Origin: Phreatobacter stygius
GTDB taxonomy: Bacteria > Pseudomonadota > Alphaproteobacteria > Rhizobiales > Phreatobacteraceae
Assembly (NCBI RefSeq): GCF_005144885.1
Contig: NZ_CP039690.1
Coordinates: 6,250,873 to 6,314,872 of the forward strand
Length of the DNA: 64,000 nucleotides
Direction: 5' to 3'
Position 1 is the stretch's first letter. Every line of letters begins with the position of its first letter. Under the pieces are notes generated by a model. That model saw only the letters and a program-made list of their open reading frames with translations, was not told where the DNA came from and ran no database searches. Positions 1-8,983 of the stretch are shown here, piece by piece. The position numbers and the translations under genes were made by a program.

Positions 1-759
1 ATGGCTGTGGCTGGAAAAGCCGAGATCCAGCCCGAGCGCGGTCAGGTCGTCATATTGATTGAGCTGGTGCAGCGCCCGTGCCAGCCGCAGGCGCAGCTGG
101 TAGCGGTAGAGCGGCATGGCCTCGACCTGCTGGAACACCTGCGTGAGGTAGACCGGCGAGACGCCGACCTCCGCGGCGATCTCAGCCAGCGTCCAGCGCC
201 GCGCCAGATCGGATGACAGCACCAGCTTGGCGCGGTCGACGAGTTTCTGCAGGCCGAAACTGGCGCTCGCCGCATGCGACGTCCGCTCGCCGAGCGAGCG
301 CCGCACCAGCGTCAGCGCCAGGGTTTCCGCTTCCAGGGTTTCGACGACCTTGCGGTGCAAGCTGTGCCTGAGCAGGGCGACCAGCGCCTGCGCGCGCGGA
401 TCGATGCGCCGGCGCTGGCGGCGAAACGCCAGGACGGTGCCCTCGCGCAATTGTTCCTTCGGCGCCAGCTCACGCAGCAGGGGCTCGTCGATCGAGACCG
501 ACAGGCAAGCGTCGCCGCCTTCGACAGGATGGCTGATGCGATAGCTCTCGGCCGCGTTGAAGAACAGCACCTGATTGGCTTCGGCCACCGCGTCGTTGCG
601 GCCGACATGGCGCACGTAGACGCCGCGATAAGGGAACACCAGATGGGTGGCGCCGGCGCATTCTTCGGCGCTCTGGTGGCGGCATTCGCCACGGCAGACG
701 ACGTCCCGGATCGTGACGGTCGCTGTCTGCAGCAGGAGCTCGACTGACAATTCCGACAT
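1..759 (-). CDS. AraC-family transcriptional regulator, C terminus cut by window edge
   Basis: The minus-strand frame is open from ATG at 757-759 to the left edge, giving 253 codons without a stop. Residues 1 to about 165 look like a variable sensor domain with a cupin-like pattern and several Cys/His residues near residues 22-35. From about residue 180 there is a typical AraC helix-turn-helix (ARRWTLAEIAAEVGVSPVYL). The start of the second helix-turn-helix (LGLDLGFSSHSH) runs off the edge. AraC proteins normally need about 30 more residues, so only the extreme C terminus is missing. It is divergent from the TorF-type porin at 1096, but regulation of that gene is only inferred from position. 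The effector is unknown. Confidence 0.85.
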   Translation of the reverse strand, partial: MSELSVELLLQTATVTIRDVVCRGECRHQSAEECAGATHLVFPYRGVYVRHVGRNDAVAEANQVLFFNAAESYRISHPVEGGDACLSVSIDEPLLRELAPKEQLREGTVLAFRRQRRRIDPRAQALVALLRHSLHRKVVETLEAETLALTLVRRSLGERTSHAASASFGLQKLVDRAKLVLSSDLARRWTLAEIAAEVGVSPVYLTQVFQQVEAMPLYRYQLRLRLARALHQLNQYDDLTALGLDLGFSSHSH

Positions 760-1095
760 GGGTGGTGCGGTCCTGCCTGATGTTCGCGGCGCACGCGTCC
801 GCGACGATACCATGCGGCAGATACCCGATCTATCAGACAAGCCGATTGATCGGACAGGCCCGGTCCGGCCACGGGCCGGGCCTTGCTGCGACTGCATCGC
901 CCTGGCATTTCGGCCAAAGCGGCACAAGCGTCCGACCTGAGCCCATTGCACCGCATTGCCTCCTCCCGTCGGCCGTCGGCCTTCCGCCGACCGGTCGAAC
1001 GCCGCCGCGCGTTTACAGCAGCCGCGCGACGTGAAAACCTTGGGCGAGGAGCGAGCGGCGGATCAAGACGGGCGAAGGCGCCGGAGGAGTGCAGC
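760..1095. other. Divergent intergenic region between AraC regulator and porin
   Basis: This 336-bp stretch has no convincing gene. It holds a short perfect palindrome, CCGATTGATCGG near 842-853, and a GC-rich inverted repeat (GGCCCGG...CCGGGCC) at about 858-884. Either could be a regulator site or a stem-loop in the porin leader. No clear sigma-70 promoter was recognised. Confidence 0.4.
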
Positions 1096-2061
1096 TTGCG
1101 ATCGGAGGTTCTGGCCAGGCGCGGTCGTGCCGGCGGGCGTGCGGCGGTAATCGCTGCGCCGGTCGCGGTGTGGCTCGCCATCGGCGGTTCGGCGCGCGCC
1201 CAGACGGCCGATTACAGTCCGGTCGGTTCCATCGGTCTCGGCGCCCGCGGAGGCCCCGCGGCCGAAGCACCGATCCGCGCGGGTCCCGCGCCGGGCCGCG
1301 CCGCAGGCCCGGTCGAGTTCAGTTTTCGTGCCGGCTTTGCCTCCGACTATATCTACCGGGGCACGACGCTCTCCGACCGAAAGCCGGCATTCGGTGCCGC
1401 CTTCGAAGCCGCCTTCGGCCTGGCCTATGTTGGCGCCACCATCACCAGCGTCAGGATGCCGAGCCAGCCCGCTGCCGAAGTCACGGTGAGCGGCGGCCTC
1501 CGTCCGAAATTGGGCTCTATCGCGTTCGACTTCAGCTGGAACTATTTTCTCTATCCCAATGAGAAGCAGGTTATCGAGGCGACCCACATGAATTATTGGG
1601 AAGTCATCGCGCGTGCCGACACCAAGATCGGCGATGTGCTGCGCGTCGCCGCCGGCTTCGCTTATGCGCCAAACGTCTCGAACAGCGGCTCCTGGAGCAA
1701 ATATGCGGCCTTCGGCATGGCTGTCGACCTGCCGGGCGCCATGCTGCCGCCGGACGTCACGGCGACGCTGACCGGCGGCGCCGGCTATTCCTGGTTCGGC
1801 AATCAACCGGCCGCATCAGGCGGTTATCCGTTCCCGTCCTACCTCACTTGGAACGCCGGAGTGACGTTCACCCACGGGCGCGTCAACCTGGACCTGCGCT
1901 ATTACGACACCAACCTGTCGAGGGAGAACTGCTTCGTCCTGACCGGCGACCCCAATGCCGCACGCGGCGGACGCATCGACCCGGTGACCAACCCTGAAGG
2001 TCTCGCCTCGCGCTGGTGCAGCGCGACCGTCGTCGCGAAATTGTGGTTCGCGCTGAACTGA
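1096..2061 (+). CDS. TorF-family putative outer-membrane porin
   Basis: The 321-residue protein begins with a signal peptide: Arg-rich n-region, hydrophobic stretch AAVIAAPVAVWLAIGG, and cleavage after SARA. The mature part starts near FRAGFASDYIYRGTTLS, the hallmark of the TorF/Gcw_chp family of small beta-barrel proteins. The body alternates aromatic and polar residues, as expected for amphipathic strands, and ends KLWFALN with a near-terminal Phe. I chose TTG at 1096 because GGAGGAG lies at 1083-1089; the same frame is open upstream to 883, but that part reads like non-coding sequence. The substrate is unknown. It is divergent from an AraC regulator. Confidence 0.8.
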   Translation: MRSEVLARRGRAGGRAAVIAAPVAVWLAIGGSARAQTADYSPVGSIGLGARGGPAAEAPIRAGPAPGRAAGPVEFSFRAGFASDYIYRGTTLSDRKPAFGAAFEAAFGLAYVGATITSVRMPSQPAAEVTVSGGLRPKLGSIAFDFSWNYFLYPNEKQVIEATHMNYWEVIARADTKIGDVLRVAAGFAYAPNVSNSGSWSKYAAFGMAVDLPGAMLPPDVTATLTGGAGYSWFGNQPAASGGYPFPSYLTWNAGVTFTHGRVNLDLRYYDTNLSRENCFVLTGDPNAARGGRIDPVTNPEGLASRWCSATVVAKLWFALN

Positions 2062-2203
2062 CGGCGTTCCGACACGCTGGCTCATCATTTTTTGCCTCGG
2101 CCTTGTTCGGTCGCCGCATGCGAGCTCTGCCGCCAAAGGAGAGGCGCCGCGGCAACCGCTGGTTATGATCGCCTTCGACGCTTTGGCATCGGGGGATCAA
2201 GGA

Positions 2204-3799
2204 ATGCACGGACTGCGACCGACAATCACATCGCTTCACGGCATGGTGGCCGCGGCGCATCCTCACGCGGCCCAGGCCGGCGCGCGCATGCTGGCTGATG
2301 GCGGCAATGCCTTCGATGCGGCGGCGGCGACCGCGGCGGCGCTGAACGTCGTCGAACCCTTCATGTCCAGCCTCGCCGGGGAGGGACTGGCGACCATGTG
2401 GGTCGCGGCCGAAAAGCGCGTGCGCGTGCTGGATTTCGTGCCGAAGATCCCCTCGGCCTTTCCGGTCGACCGGTTTCGCGAACGCGCCGAGCTGGAGCGC
2501 GGCGCCCTGCCGGTCGGCACGCCGGGCAATCTCGCCGGCTGGTGCGAGCTCGTCCGGACCTATGGCCGCAAGCCGCTGTCGGAGATCTTCGCGCCGGCCA
2601 TCGCGCTCGCCGAGGACGGTTTCGGCCTGGCCGAATTCGGCGTCGCCGAGATCGTCGAGCAGGCGCCGCTTCTGAAAGCCTATCCGGCGCTCTACGACAA
2701 TTGGGCCAAGGCCTATCTGCCGGCCGGCGACGTGGCGGTCGGCGCGGTGCTGCGCCAGCCCGATCTCGGCGCCACCTTGCGCGCCCTGGCCACCAAGGGT
2801 CCGGGACATCTTTATGGCGGCGAGCTCGGCGCCCGCATCGTCGCACATCTGGCGAGCCTCGGCGGCGCGATGACGCTGGCCGACCTCGCCGATTTCAAGC
2901 CGGTCTGGCGCGAGCCGTTGCCGGCGCGCTACCGCGACCTGACGGTTCACGTGCCGCCGCCGCCCTGCGAAGGGTTCCAGTTCCTGCTGACCCTGCGCAT
3001 CCTCGAAGGCCTCGATTTCAAGGCCTCGGCCCATAACGGCGTCGATCACCTCGACCAGGTCTATCGCGCCATCCGGCTCGCCGCCGGGCTGCGGATCGCC
3101 CACAACAATCCGCCGGCGGACAAGCTTGCCGAGCTCCTGTCGGATGCCTCGATCGAGCGGCTGCGCGCCCGGGTTCGCGACGGCGCGCCGATATCAGGGC
3201 CAACGGAGCAATGGATGGCGCAGGCGGCCGAGGACCCCGCCCACACCACCTCCTTCTCGATCGCCGACCGCGAAGGCAACATGATCTGCATCACCCAGAG
3301 CCTGGGCAGCCCCTTCGGCAGCGGCGTCGTGGTGCCAGGCACCGGCCTTTGCCTCAACAACTTCCTCTATTGGGCCGATGTCCAGCCGGATAGCCCGAAC
3401 CGCTCGCGGCCGGGCGGCGACCTGCTCATGTGCATGTCGCCGTCGATCTCGACGCGCGACGGCAAGCCGGTCCTGGCGCTCGGTACGCCGGGCAGCTACG
3501 GCATCCTGCAGACCCAGGCGCAGGCCTTCGTCCACCATGTCGATTTCGGCCTGCCTCTGCAGGAGGCGATCGAGGCGCCGCGGGCGCGGCTCTGGGACGG
3601 CCGTTTCGTCCAGACCGAGAACCGGGTGGCGCCGGAGGTGGTCGCCGGCCTCGCGGCGCGCGGCCATGAGATCGAGGCTTTCGACGAAGGCTGGACCATG
3701 AAGGTCGGTGGCATGCAGGCGGTCGCGGTCGATCCCGCCACCGGTCTCTTCACCGGCGCCGCCGATCCGCGGCGCGACGGCTATGTCGCCACGCCTTGA
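2204..3799 (+). CDS. Gamma-glutamyltransferase family protein
   Basis: The 531-residue protein belongs to the Ntn-hydrolase gamma-glutamyltranspeptidase family, which hydrolyses or transfers gamma-glutamyl groups after self-cleavage into two subunits. The N-terminal AAAHPHAAQAGARMLADGGNAF region matches the family start. The autoprocessing site is HTTSFSIAD, with Thr348 the expected nucleophile and new N terminus. GSPFGSGVV and LNNFLYW follow, and a GTPGSYGILQTQAQ-like block sits in the small subunit. No signal peptide is visible, so a cytoplasmic location is likely. ATG at 2204 was chosen over the upstream ATG at 2165 because AAGGA precedes it and family homology begins just after. The substrate may not be glutathione. 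Confidence 0.88.
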   Translation: MHGLRPTITSLHGMVAAAHPHAAQAGARMLADGGNAFDAAAATAAALNVVEPFMSSLAGEGLATMWVAAEKRVRVLDFVPKIPSAFPVDRFRERAELERGALPVGTPGNLAGWCELVRTYGRKPLSEIFAPAIALAEDGFGLAEFGVAEIVEQAPLLKAYPALYDNWAKAYLPAGDVAVGAVLRQPDLGATLRALATKGPGHLYGGELGARIVAHLASLGGAMTLADLADFKPVWREPLPARYRDLTVHVPPPPCEGFQFLLTLRILEGLDFKASAHNGVDHLDQVYRAIRLAAGLRIAHNNPPADKLAELLSDASIERLRARVRDGAPISGPTEQWMAQAAEDPAHTTSFSIADREGNMICITQSLGSPFGSGVVVPGTGLCLNNFLYWADVQPDSPNRSRPGGDLLMCMSPSISTRDGKPVLALGTPGSYGILQTQAQAFVHHVDFGLPLQEAIEAPRARLWDGRFVQTENRVAPEVVAGLAARGHEIEAFDEGWTMKVGGMQAVAVDPATGLFTGAADPRRDGYVATP

Positions 3800-4407
3800 G
3801 CGGAGGCCATGACGCGAGGCTGGCGCGGGGGCGGTGACGGTCCCGCGCCGGCCTCGGGCTTGCGTCCTTGGAATAGCCGGGCGACATGGCGCCCGAACGG
3901 TCCCGCGCCGGCCTCGGGCTTGCGTCCTTGGAATAGCCGGGCGACATGGCGCCCGAGCGGTGGCCCCTTGTGCTTCGTGGCGGCTTGCCCGCAGGGCCGG
4001 GGGCAGGCACGCGTGATGAACCGGCCTCGACGCGGTCGCCCGAGCAGCGGACACGGATGTCCGATATTCGCCAGCGAGCCCGACGAACTGATCAGGCAGC
4101 CTCTTTACGCAAGTGGCACCCGTCGGAGAGCGTCTAAATTGCCGTCGTCCTGAATGCCGCTCGATCATGTCGGGCCAGGCTGGCTGACGGCTCAGGGCGC
4201 GCCCGGCACGCGATCTTTGCCGAAATTGATGTCGGAAATCGCGACTGGTTCGACCAGGTTTCTGTCGTGCCAGACCGCGACGTCGTCGGACGATGCACGC
4301 GGACGCGTCGATCCCGGGGGGCCTCCGGGGCGCCGGCGAAGCATTGCCCGGGCATGGGCGGCCTCCGACGCGAGAACCGTGGACGCGGCGACAAAGGGAG
4401 GATGGTC
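3800..4407. other. Long intergenic region containing a 60-bp tandem duplication
   Basis: These 608 bp between the gamma-glutamyltransferase and the acyl-CoA ligase contain no credible gene. Short open frames through 3809-4153 follow the repeat and show no family features. The tandem repeat is listed separately. The stretch 3961-4390 shows nothing recognisable. A strong ribosome-binding site (GGGAGG, 4396-4401) closes the region. Confidence 0.5.
3841..3960. repeat. Tandem 60-bp direct repeat, two copies
   Basis: Positions 3841-3900 and 3901-3960 are identical except for one base (GAACGG versus GAGCGG near the ends). The unit starts TCCCGCGCCGGCCTCGGG and contains CTTGGAATAGCCGGGCG. With 60 bases it would keep a reading frame, but no gene covers it. 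The near identity suggests recent duplication. There are only two copies and no spacers, so it is not a CRISPR. Confidence 0.95.
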
Positions 4408-6003
4408 ATGGCACGTGCAAGCGAAATCGAAGGCGTTCCGGGGGCCGGCCGGATCGGTCGCGTGGCAATCGGCGATGTGCTGCAGCGCGCCGCGCGACGA
4501 TTTCCGGACAAGGTCGCGTTGGCCGACGCCGGCAAGCACACGACCTATCGCGAGCTCGACGAGATGGCCAATCGCTGCGCCAACCATTTTCTGTCGCGCG
4601 GCCTCAGGCAAGGCGACAAGGTCTCGACGATCCTCGGCAACTCGACGGCGTTTGCGGCTGTCCTGTTCGGCATCCACAAGGCCGGGCTCGTCTGGGTGCC
4701 GATGAACACCATGCTGCCGCGCGACGACATGAATTACATCCTGACCCATGCCGGGGTGTCGCTGGTCGTCATCGACGACGATCTCTACGCGCAGCCGGCG
4801 CGCAGCGCCATGCTGGCCGAACTTCGGCTCCCGCTCATCATCAACAGTCTCGCCGGCGTTGCCATCGACCCTGACTTGCCGACGCTGGAGCAGGTGCTGA
4901 AAGGCCAGTCGTCGGAGCCGCCGGAGGTCGACATCGACGAGCGCGATCTGGCTCTCATCATGTACACGAGCGGCACCACCTCGCGCCCGAAAGGCGTCAT
5001 GCACAGCCATCTCTCTGTCGTCATGACGGCCATGAGCAACGCCATCGAATGGGGCTTTGACCGCAACGAATCCGCGACAGGCGCGTTGCCGATGTTTCAC
5101 TGCGGTCAGCAGATCATGATCGTCACGCTCTTTGTGGTCGGCGGCAAGATCGCCTTGATGCGGGGTTTCGACCCGGAGGTGATGCTGCAAACCATCGAGC
5201 GCGAAGGTTTGACGGTCGTCGTCGGCCTGCCGGTCATGTACGGGGCGATGCTGGATCACCCCCGGCGCGCGAACTACGATCTCGGCAGCATCAGAAAATG
5301 CATCTACGCGATGGCGCCGATCTCGCAGTCGCTGATCACCCGGCTGGTCAACGAGTTCTGTCCGACCTTTTACATGCTCGGCGGCCAGACCGAGATCTAC
5401 CCGTGCACGACCTCGGCCCAACCCGACCGTCAGCTCGCCCGTTTCGGCAATTATTGGGGCGAGTCGGCGCTGATCGACGAAACCGCCATCATGGACGAGG
5501 CCGGCAACGTCCTGCCGCGCGGCGTGGCCGGCGAAATCGTTCATCGCGGACCGAACGTCATGCTCGGCTATTACAAGAACCCTGAGGCGACAGCCGAAAC
5601 CCGGCAGTTCGGCTGGCATCATACGGGCGACCTCGGGCTCATGGACGAGCATGGCGAGGTTCTGTTCCTCGACCGCAAGAAGGACATGATCAAGACCGGC
5701 GGCGAGAACGTGCCCTCGATCAAAATCGAGGAGGCGCTTCTGGCGCATTCGGCGGTTCTGCTCGGCGTGGCTATCGGCCTGCCGCATCCCTATTGGGGCG
5801 AGGCGATCGCGGCTGTCGTCAAGCTCAAGCCGGGCGGGGAGGTGGACGAGAAAGCCATGCTCGATCACTGCAAGCGGCATCTCGGCAGCTTCCAGGTTCC
5901 GAAGGTCGTGCTGTTCGTGGACGAACTGCCGATGACCAGCACCGGCAAGATCAAAAAGGCCGAACTGCGCATGCGTTTCGGCGACTATTTCAGCAAGGCG
6001 TGA
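4408..6003 (+). CDS. AMP-dependent acyl-CoA synthetase/ligase
   Basis: The 531-residue protein is a class I adenylate-forming enzyme that activates a carboxylic acid through an acyl-AMP to an acyl-CoA. The phosphate-binding loop MYTSGTTSRPKGVMHSH lies near residue 185. Later motifs are GGQTEIYP, HTGDLGLMDEHGEVLFLDRKKDMIKTGGENV (quoted in parts: HTGDLG, DRKKDMIKTGG) and the C-terminal lysine motif PMTSTGKIKKAEL. ATG 4408 is chosen over 4402 because GGGAGG ends at 4401, which suits 4408. It is followed by an aromatic-acid-type importer and an enoyl-CoA hydratase, so it probably activates the imported acid. The substrate, aromatic or branched aliphatic, cannot be read from sequence. Confidence 0.9.
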   Translation: MARASEIEGVPGAGRIGRVAIGDVLQRAARRFPDKVALADAGKHTTYRELDEMANRCANHFLSRGLRQGDKVSTILGNSTAFAAVLFGIHKAGLVWVPMNTMLPRDDMNYILTHAGVSLVVIDDDLYAQPARSAMLAELRLPLIINSLAGVAIDPDLPTLEQVLKGQSSEPPEVDIDERDLALIMYTSGTTSRPKGVMHSHLSVVMTAMSNAIEWGFDRNESATGALPMFHCGQQIMIVTLFVVGGKIALMRGFDPEVMLQTIEREGLTVVVGLPVMYGAMLDHPRRANYDLGSIRKCIYAMAPISQSLITRLVNEFCPTFYMLGGQTEIYPCTTSAQPDRQLARFGNYWGESALIDETAIMDEAGNVLPRGVAGEIVHRGPNVMLGYYKNPEATAETRQFGWHHTGDLGLMDEHGEVLFLDRKKDMIKTGGENVPSIKIEEALLAHSAVLLGVAIGLPHPYWGEAIAAVVKLKPGGEVDEKAMLDHCKRHLGSFQVPKVVLFVDELPMTSTGKIKKAELRMRFGDYFSKA

Positions 6004-6281
6004 AGGTGTCCTTCGGGTTCGAAGACTGACCAAAACGACGACACCGGCGCACTGACGAACGCTTCGCTCGTATCCGAACGGGTCCGGCGGTGCTCGGCAC
6101 CCCCTTGCCTCGACCCAGCCCAGCTCTGAGGGGCTGTGTGCCGAGACGATGCCTTCGCCGATCTGCTCGGCAAATGCAGGCGCCGGCGCGGCGGGGTTGT
6201 CAGAGACGTTCCGGCACGTGCCCGGCGACCGGCATCGACAACGACAAGATCGAGCGAAACAGAAAAAGGAGAGGGACCACC

Positions 6282-7658
6282 ATGGTGCATCGCATCGACG
6301 TTCACAGGCTGGCCGACGAGGCGACCTGGAACCGCTTTCACACCACGGTTCTGGTGTGGTGTTTCGTGATTATCGTGTTCGACGGCTATGACCTGGCCGT
6401 TGGCGGCATTGCGCTGCCCAATATCATGAAGGACATGGCCGTCGACGCGACACAGGCGGGCTTCATGCTGAGTTCCGCCTTGTTCGGCATGATGTTCGGG
6501 GCAATGGGTCTCGGCTGGGTGGCCGACCGATACGGACGCCGGGTTGGCCTCTCGCTCAGCGTCTTGTTCTTCAGCGTCTTCACCGCGGCCGCCGGGTTCA
6601 CCAGCGATCCCGTTACCTTCAGCGTCATGCGGTTCCTGGCTGGCCTTGGCATCGGCGGGGCCATTCCAGCCGCGGCCGCTCAGATCACCGAATATTCGCC
6701 GAAGAAGGTTCGCGGCATGATTTTCACGGTGATGACCTGTGGCTACGCGGTCGGCAGCATCCTTGCCGCCGTGCTCGGCAAGACACTGATCGACGCCTAT
6801 GGGTGGCAGACGGTGTTCATCGCCGCCGGCCTGCCGGTGCTGCTGATCCCGTTCATCATGAAATATATGCCGGAATCCCTGCCGTTCCTGATCAAGCACC
6901 GGGACGACGCGCATCTGCGCGAGGTCGTCGGCAAGATCCGGCCGGGATTGAAGCTCGGACCGCAGGAAGAGTTCCTGGTGCCCGACGAGGACAAGGCGGC
7001 GGGCGCCCCGGTCGCGAGGCTGTTCCAGGAGGGCCGCGGCTTCAGCACGGCGATGTTCTGGATTGCTTACATCACCTGTCTGTTCATGCTCTACGCGCTC
7101 AGTTCCTGGCTGGTCAAATTGATGGCGATGGCCGGCTACAGCCTGGGCTCCGCGCTGAATTTCCTGCTGGCGTTCAACAGTGGTGCGATTGTCGGCGCGA
7201 TCGGGGGCGGCTGGCTCTCGGACAAGCTCAACATCAAATGGGTGCTGTTCTGCGGTTTCCTGACCGCGGCCGTTTCCTTGACCGCGCTGGGTTATGGCGT
7301 CCAGCCGTTGCTGCTGGTGGTCGCCGTGGTCGGCGCATCGACGCTCGGCACCCAGATCCTGGCCTATGCCTATACGGCGCAGTTCTACCCGGCGGCGATC
7401 AGGTCGACCGGCGTCGGTTTCGCTTCGGGCATAGGGCGCTTCGGTGCGATCGCAGGCCCGATCGGCATTGGCGTGCTGGTCTCGTTGAACCTGTCGCTGC
7501 AGCAGAACTTCATGGTCATCGCGGCGGTCGGCCTGGTCGGCGCCGTTGCGGTGGCATTGATCAATCACCGGCGTTCCGCATCGACGCAGGACCAGGATAC
7601 GACAAAGCCGGTCGTGGCGGTGGCCGTTGCGGCCGGCGCGCCGGCCACGCGCAACTGA
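6282..7658 (+). CDS. MFS transporter, AAHS (aromatic acid:H+ symporter) type
   Basis: The 458-residue inner-membrane protein has the 12-helix pattern of the major facilitator superfamily. The first helix carries DGYDLAVGG, corresponding to the DGFD motif of aromatic-acid:H+ symporters. The conserved loop 2-3 motif is GWVADRYGRRVG, and GGWLSDKL marks the second half. A central cytoplasmic loop lies around residues 200-250. The start at ATG 6282 is supported by AAAGGAGAGG just upstream. Its position between an acyl-CoA ligase and an enoyl-CoA hydratase indicates uptake of an organic acid for CoA-linked breakdown. The exact substrate is an inference. The 278 bp upstream hold nothing recognisable. 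Confidence 0.9.
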   Translation: MVHRIDVHRLADEATWNRFHTTVLVWCFVIIVFDGYDLAVGGIALPNIMKDMAVDATQAGFMLSSALFGMMFGAMGLGWVADRYGRRVGLSLSVLFFSVFTAAAGFTSDPVTFSVMRFLAGLGIGGAIPAAAAQITEYSPKKVRGMIFTVMTCGYAVGSILAAVLGKTLIDAYGWQTVFIAAGLPVLLIPFIMKYMPESLPFLIKHRDDAHLREVVGKIRPGLKLGPQEEFLVPDEDKAAGAPVARLFQEGRGFSTAMFWIAYITCLFMLYALSSWLVKLMAMAGYSLGSALNFLLAFNSGAIVGAIGGGWLSDKLNIKWVLFCGFLTAAVSLTALGYGVQPLLLVVAVVGASTLGTQILAYAYTAQFYPAAIRSTGVGFASGIGRFGAIAGPIGIGVLVSLNLSLQQNFMVIAAVGLVGAVAVALINHRRSASTQDQDTTKPVVAVAVAAGAPATRN

Positions 7659-8000
7659 GCCACCACGGAGTGCGGTCGCCGCTTGCGCGGGCGAACAACG
7701 CCTGATCTCGCGGCGACGGCGGCGTGAGCCGATGGGCCATCTCGCCGGCAGTCGGCCTGATGGCAAGGCACGGAACGCCTCCGATCGATCTCGCCAGCCA
7801 AAGGAGACACCGAATGAGCACGGACGACCCGGTACTTTTTGATGTTGCGGACGGAATTGCCAAGATCCGGCTCAACCGTCCGGAGCGCTTGAACACGCTC
7901 GATGCCGCGATGGCGGCAGCTCTGCTTGCCGCGTTCAGGCGCGCCGAGCAGGACCGTTCGGTCAAGGCCGTCACGCTGACGGGAGAGCATCTGTGTTTCG

Positions 8001-8006
8001 GGTCAA
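8001..8006 (-). promoter_or_regulatory. -35 half of a promoter formed only in the circular IS form
   Basis: TTGACC sits at the 3' end of the element, overlapping the transposase stop codon. When the two ends join through one CT core, it is followed by exactly 17 bases and then CATGTT (from 9151-9156), a weak -10. The linear copy lacks this pairing. The -35 is a near-consensus match; the -10 matches 3 of 6. Confidence 0.45.
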
Positions 8007-8983
8007 GCCTGTTTTGGAGCGTGAGTGGCCCAAGTGCGGTCCTGAGCGATAAGGGTGTTGGCGAGGACGACGAGCTTTCGAGCCACGGCGATGAGGGCGC
8101 ATTTGGGCTTCTTGCCCTTGGCGATCAGGCGGTCGTGGAAACTTTTCATGTCGGCGTTGCAGCGCGTGGCCGAGAGCGCCGCCAGGTAGAGAACGCGGCG
8201 CACCCGGGAGCGTCCGCCCCAGATGACGCGGACGCCCTGTCGTTCACCCGAATCATCGGCGATCGGGGCTAGTCCCGCCAACAGGCTGATCTGTTTGATG
8301 TTGCAGGTCCCCAGCTCGGTCAGGGCGGCCACCAGGGTCGTGGCGACCGCCGGGCCGAACGAAGGGATCGAGATCAGAATGTCGTGGCGTCTGGCCAGGC
8401 ATGGATCGGCCGCGATGCGTTTGGCGATCTCGCCGGCGATGGCTTCGATAGCCTTGGCGATCCGGGTGAGACGGTGAGCGAGATGGCGGATCAGGAACTT
8501 GTCGGTGACCGCGTGCCGCTGGTTCTTGAGGGCTGTCTGTTCGTCGACGGCCGCATCGCGGGCGCTGACCAACTCATTGAGCGCATCGAGGGCTTCCGGT
8601 GCCGGCGGTCGCTGGGCCGGGTTCATGGCCCGCGCGAACAGGGCCAACACGCGGGCATCGAGCCGGTCGGTCTTGGCCAAGGTGCCCGTGGCACGCGCGA
8701 ACATGCGCACGCGATAAGGATCGACCACGGCAACCGGCACGCCCGAGGCATGCAGGCTTCGGCGAACCTGGCGGTGCCACTTGCCGGTCGCCTCGACCAC
8801 GACCAGCGCCAGATCAAAGCGCTGAAGCCAGCGCTTCAACTGCCGGATGCCCAACTCGGCATTGGCAAAACGGTGGGTCTCCCCGCCGGGCAGAACGTGG
8901 ATGTCGAGCCAGCTCTTGCTGACGTCGATTCCCACGGTAGACTTGCCTTCGGTCTCTTGTTTGGACGCTTCCTTGCCTTGCAT
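8003..8983 (-). CDS. IS110-family transposase (DEDD recombinase)
   Basis: The 326-residue protein has an N-terminal RuvC-like domain with the DEDD set: Asp20 (VGIDVSKSW), Glu64 (VVVEATGKW), Asp106 and Asp109 (KTDRLDAR). A coiled-coil-like helical stretch lies around residues 130-195. The C-terminal Transposase_20 domain carries IPSFGPAVATTL, LLAGLAP and the expected catalytic Ser245 in ADDSGERQG. ATG at 8981-8983 has GGGGAGGAAG just upstream. Family members often begin nearer the VGID motif, so an internal GTG start is possible. The gene's start overlaps the proposed donor guide of the bridge RNA, and its stop overlaps the TTGACC box of the circle-junction promoter. Confidence 0.93.
   Translation of the reverse strand: MQGKEASKQETEGKSTVGIDVSKSWLDIHVLPGGETHRFANAELGIRQLKRWLQRFDLALVVVEATGKWHRQVRRSLHASGVPVAVVDPYRVRMFARATGTLAKTDRLDARVLALFARAMNPAQRPPAPEALDALNELVSARDAAVDEQTALKNQRHAVTDKFLIRHLAHRLTRIAKAIEAIAGEIAKRIAADPCLARRHDILISIPSFGPAVATTLVAALTELGTCNIKQISLLAGLAPIADDSGERQGVRVIWGGRSRVRRVLYLAALSATRCNADMKSFHDRLIAKGKKPKCALIAVARKLVVLANTLIAQDRTWATHAPKQA

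Noticed and set aside
312..1181. A 289-codon minus-strand frame covering the AraC start and the porin start
   Set aside because: The true AraC gene runs in another frame to the left edge, and this frame is Arg/Ala-rich without motifs.
3841..3960. Possible CRISPR array
   Set aside because: Only two directly abutting copies, with no spacers and no cas genes nearby.
4192..6033. A 613-codon open frame on the minus strand across the acyl-CoA ligase
   Set aside because: High GC makes long antisense frames common. The plus frame carries all adenylation motifs, while the minus frame is His/Asp/Arg-rich with no recognisable domain.
5985..7766. A 593-codon minus-strand frame across the MFS importer
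   Set aside because: Low-complexity charged sequence opposite a clear 12-helix transporter with its own ribosome-binding site.
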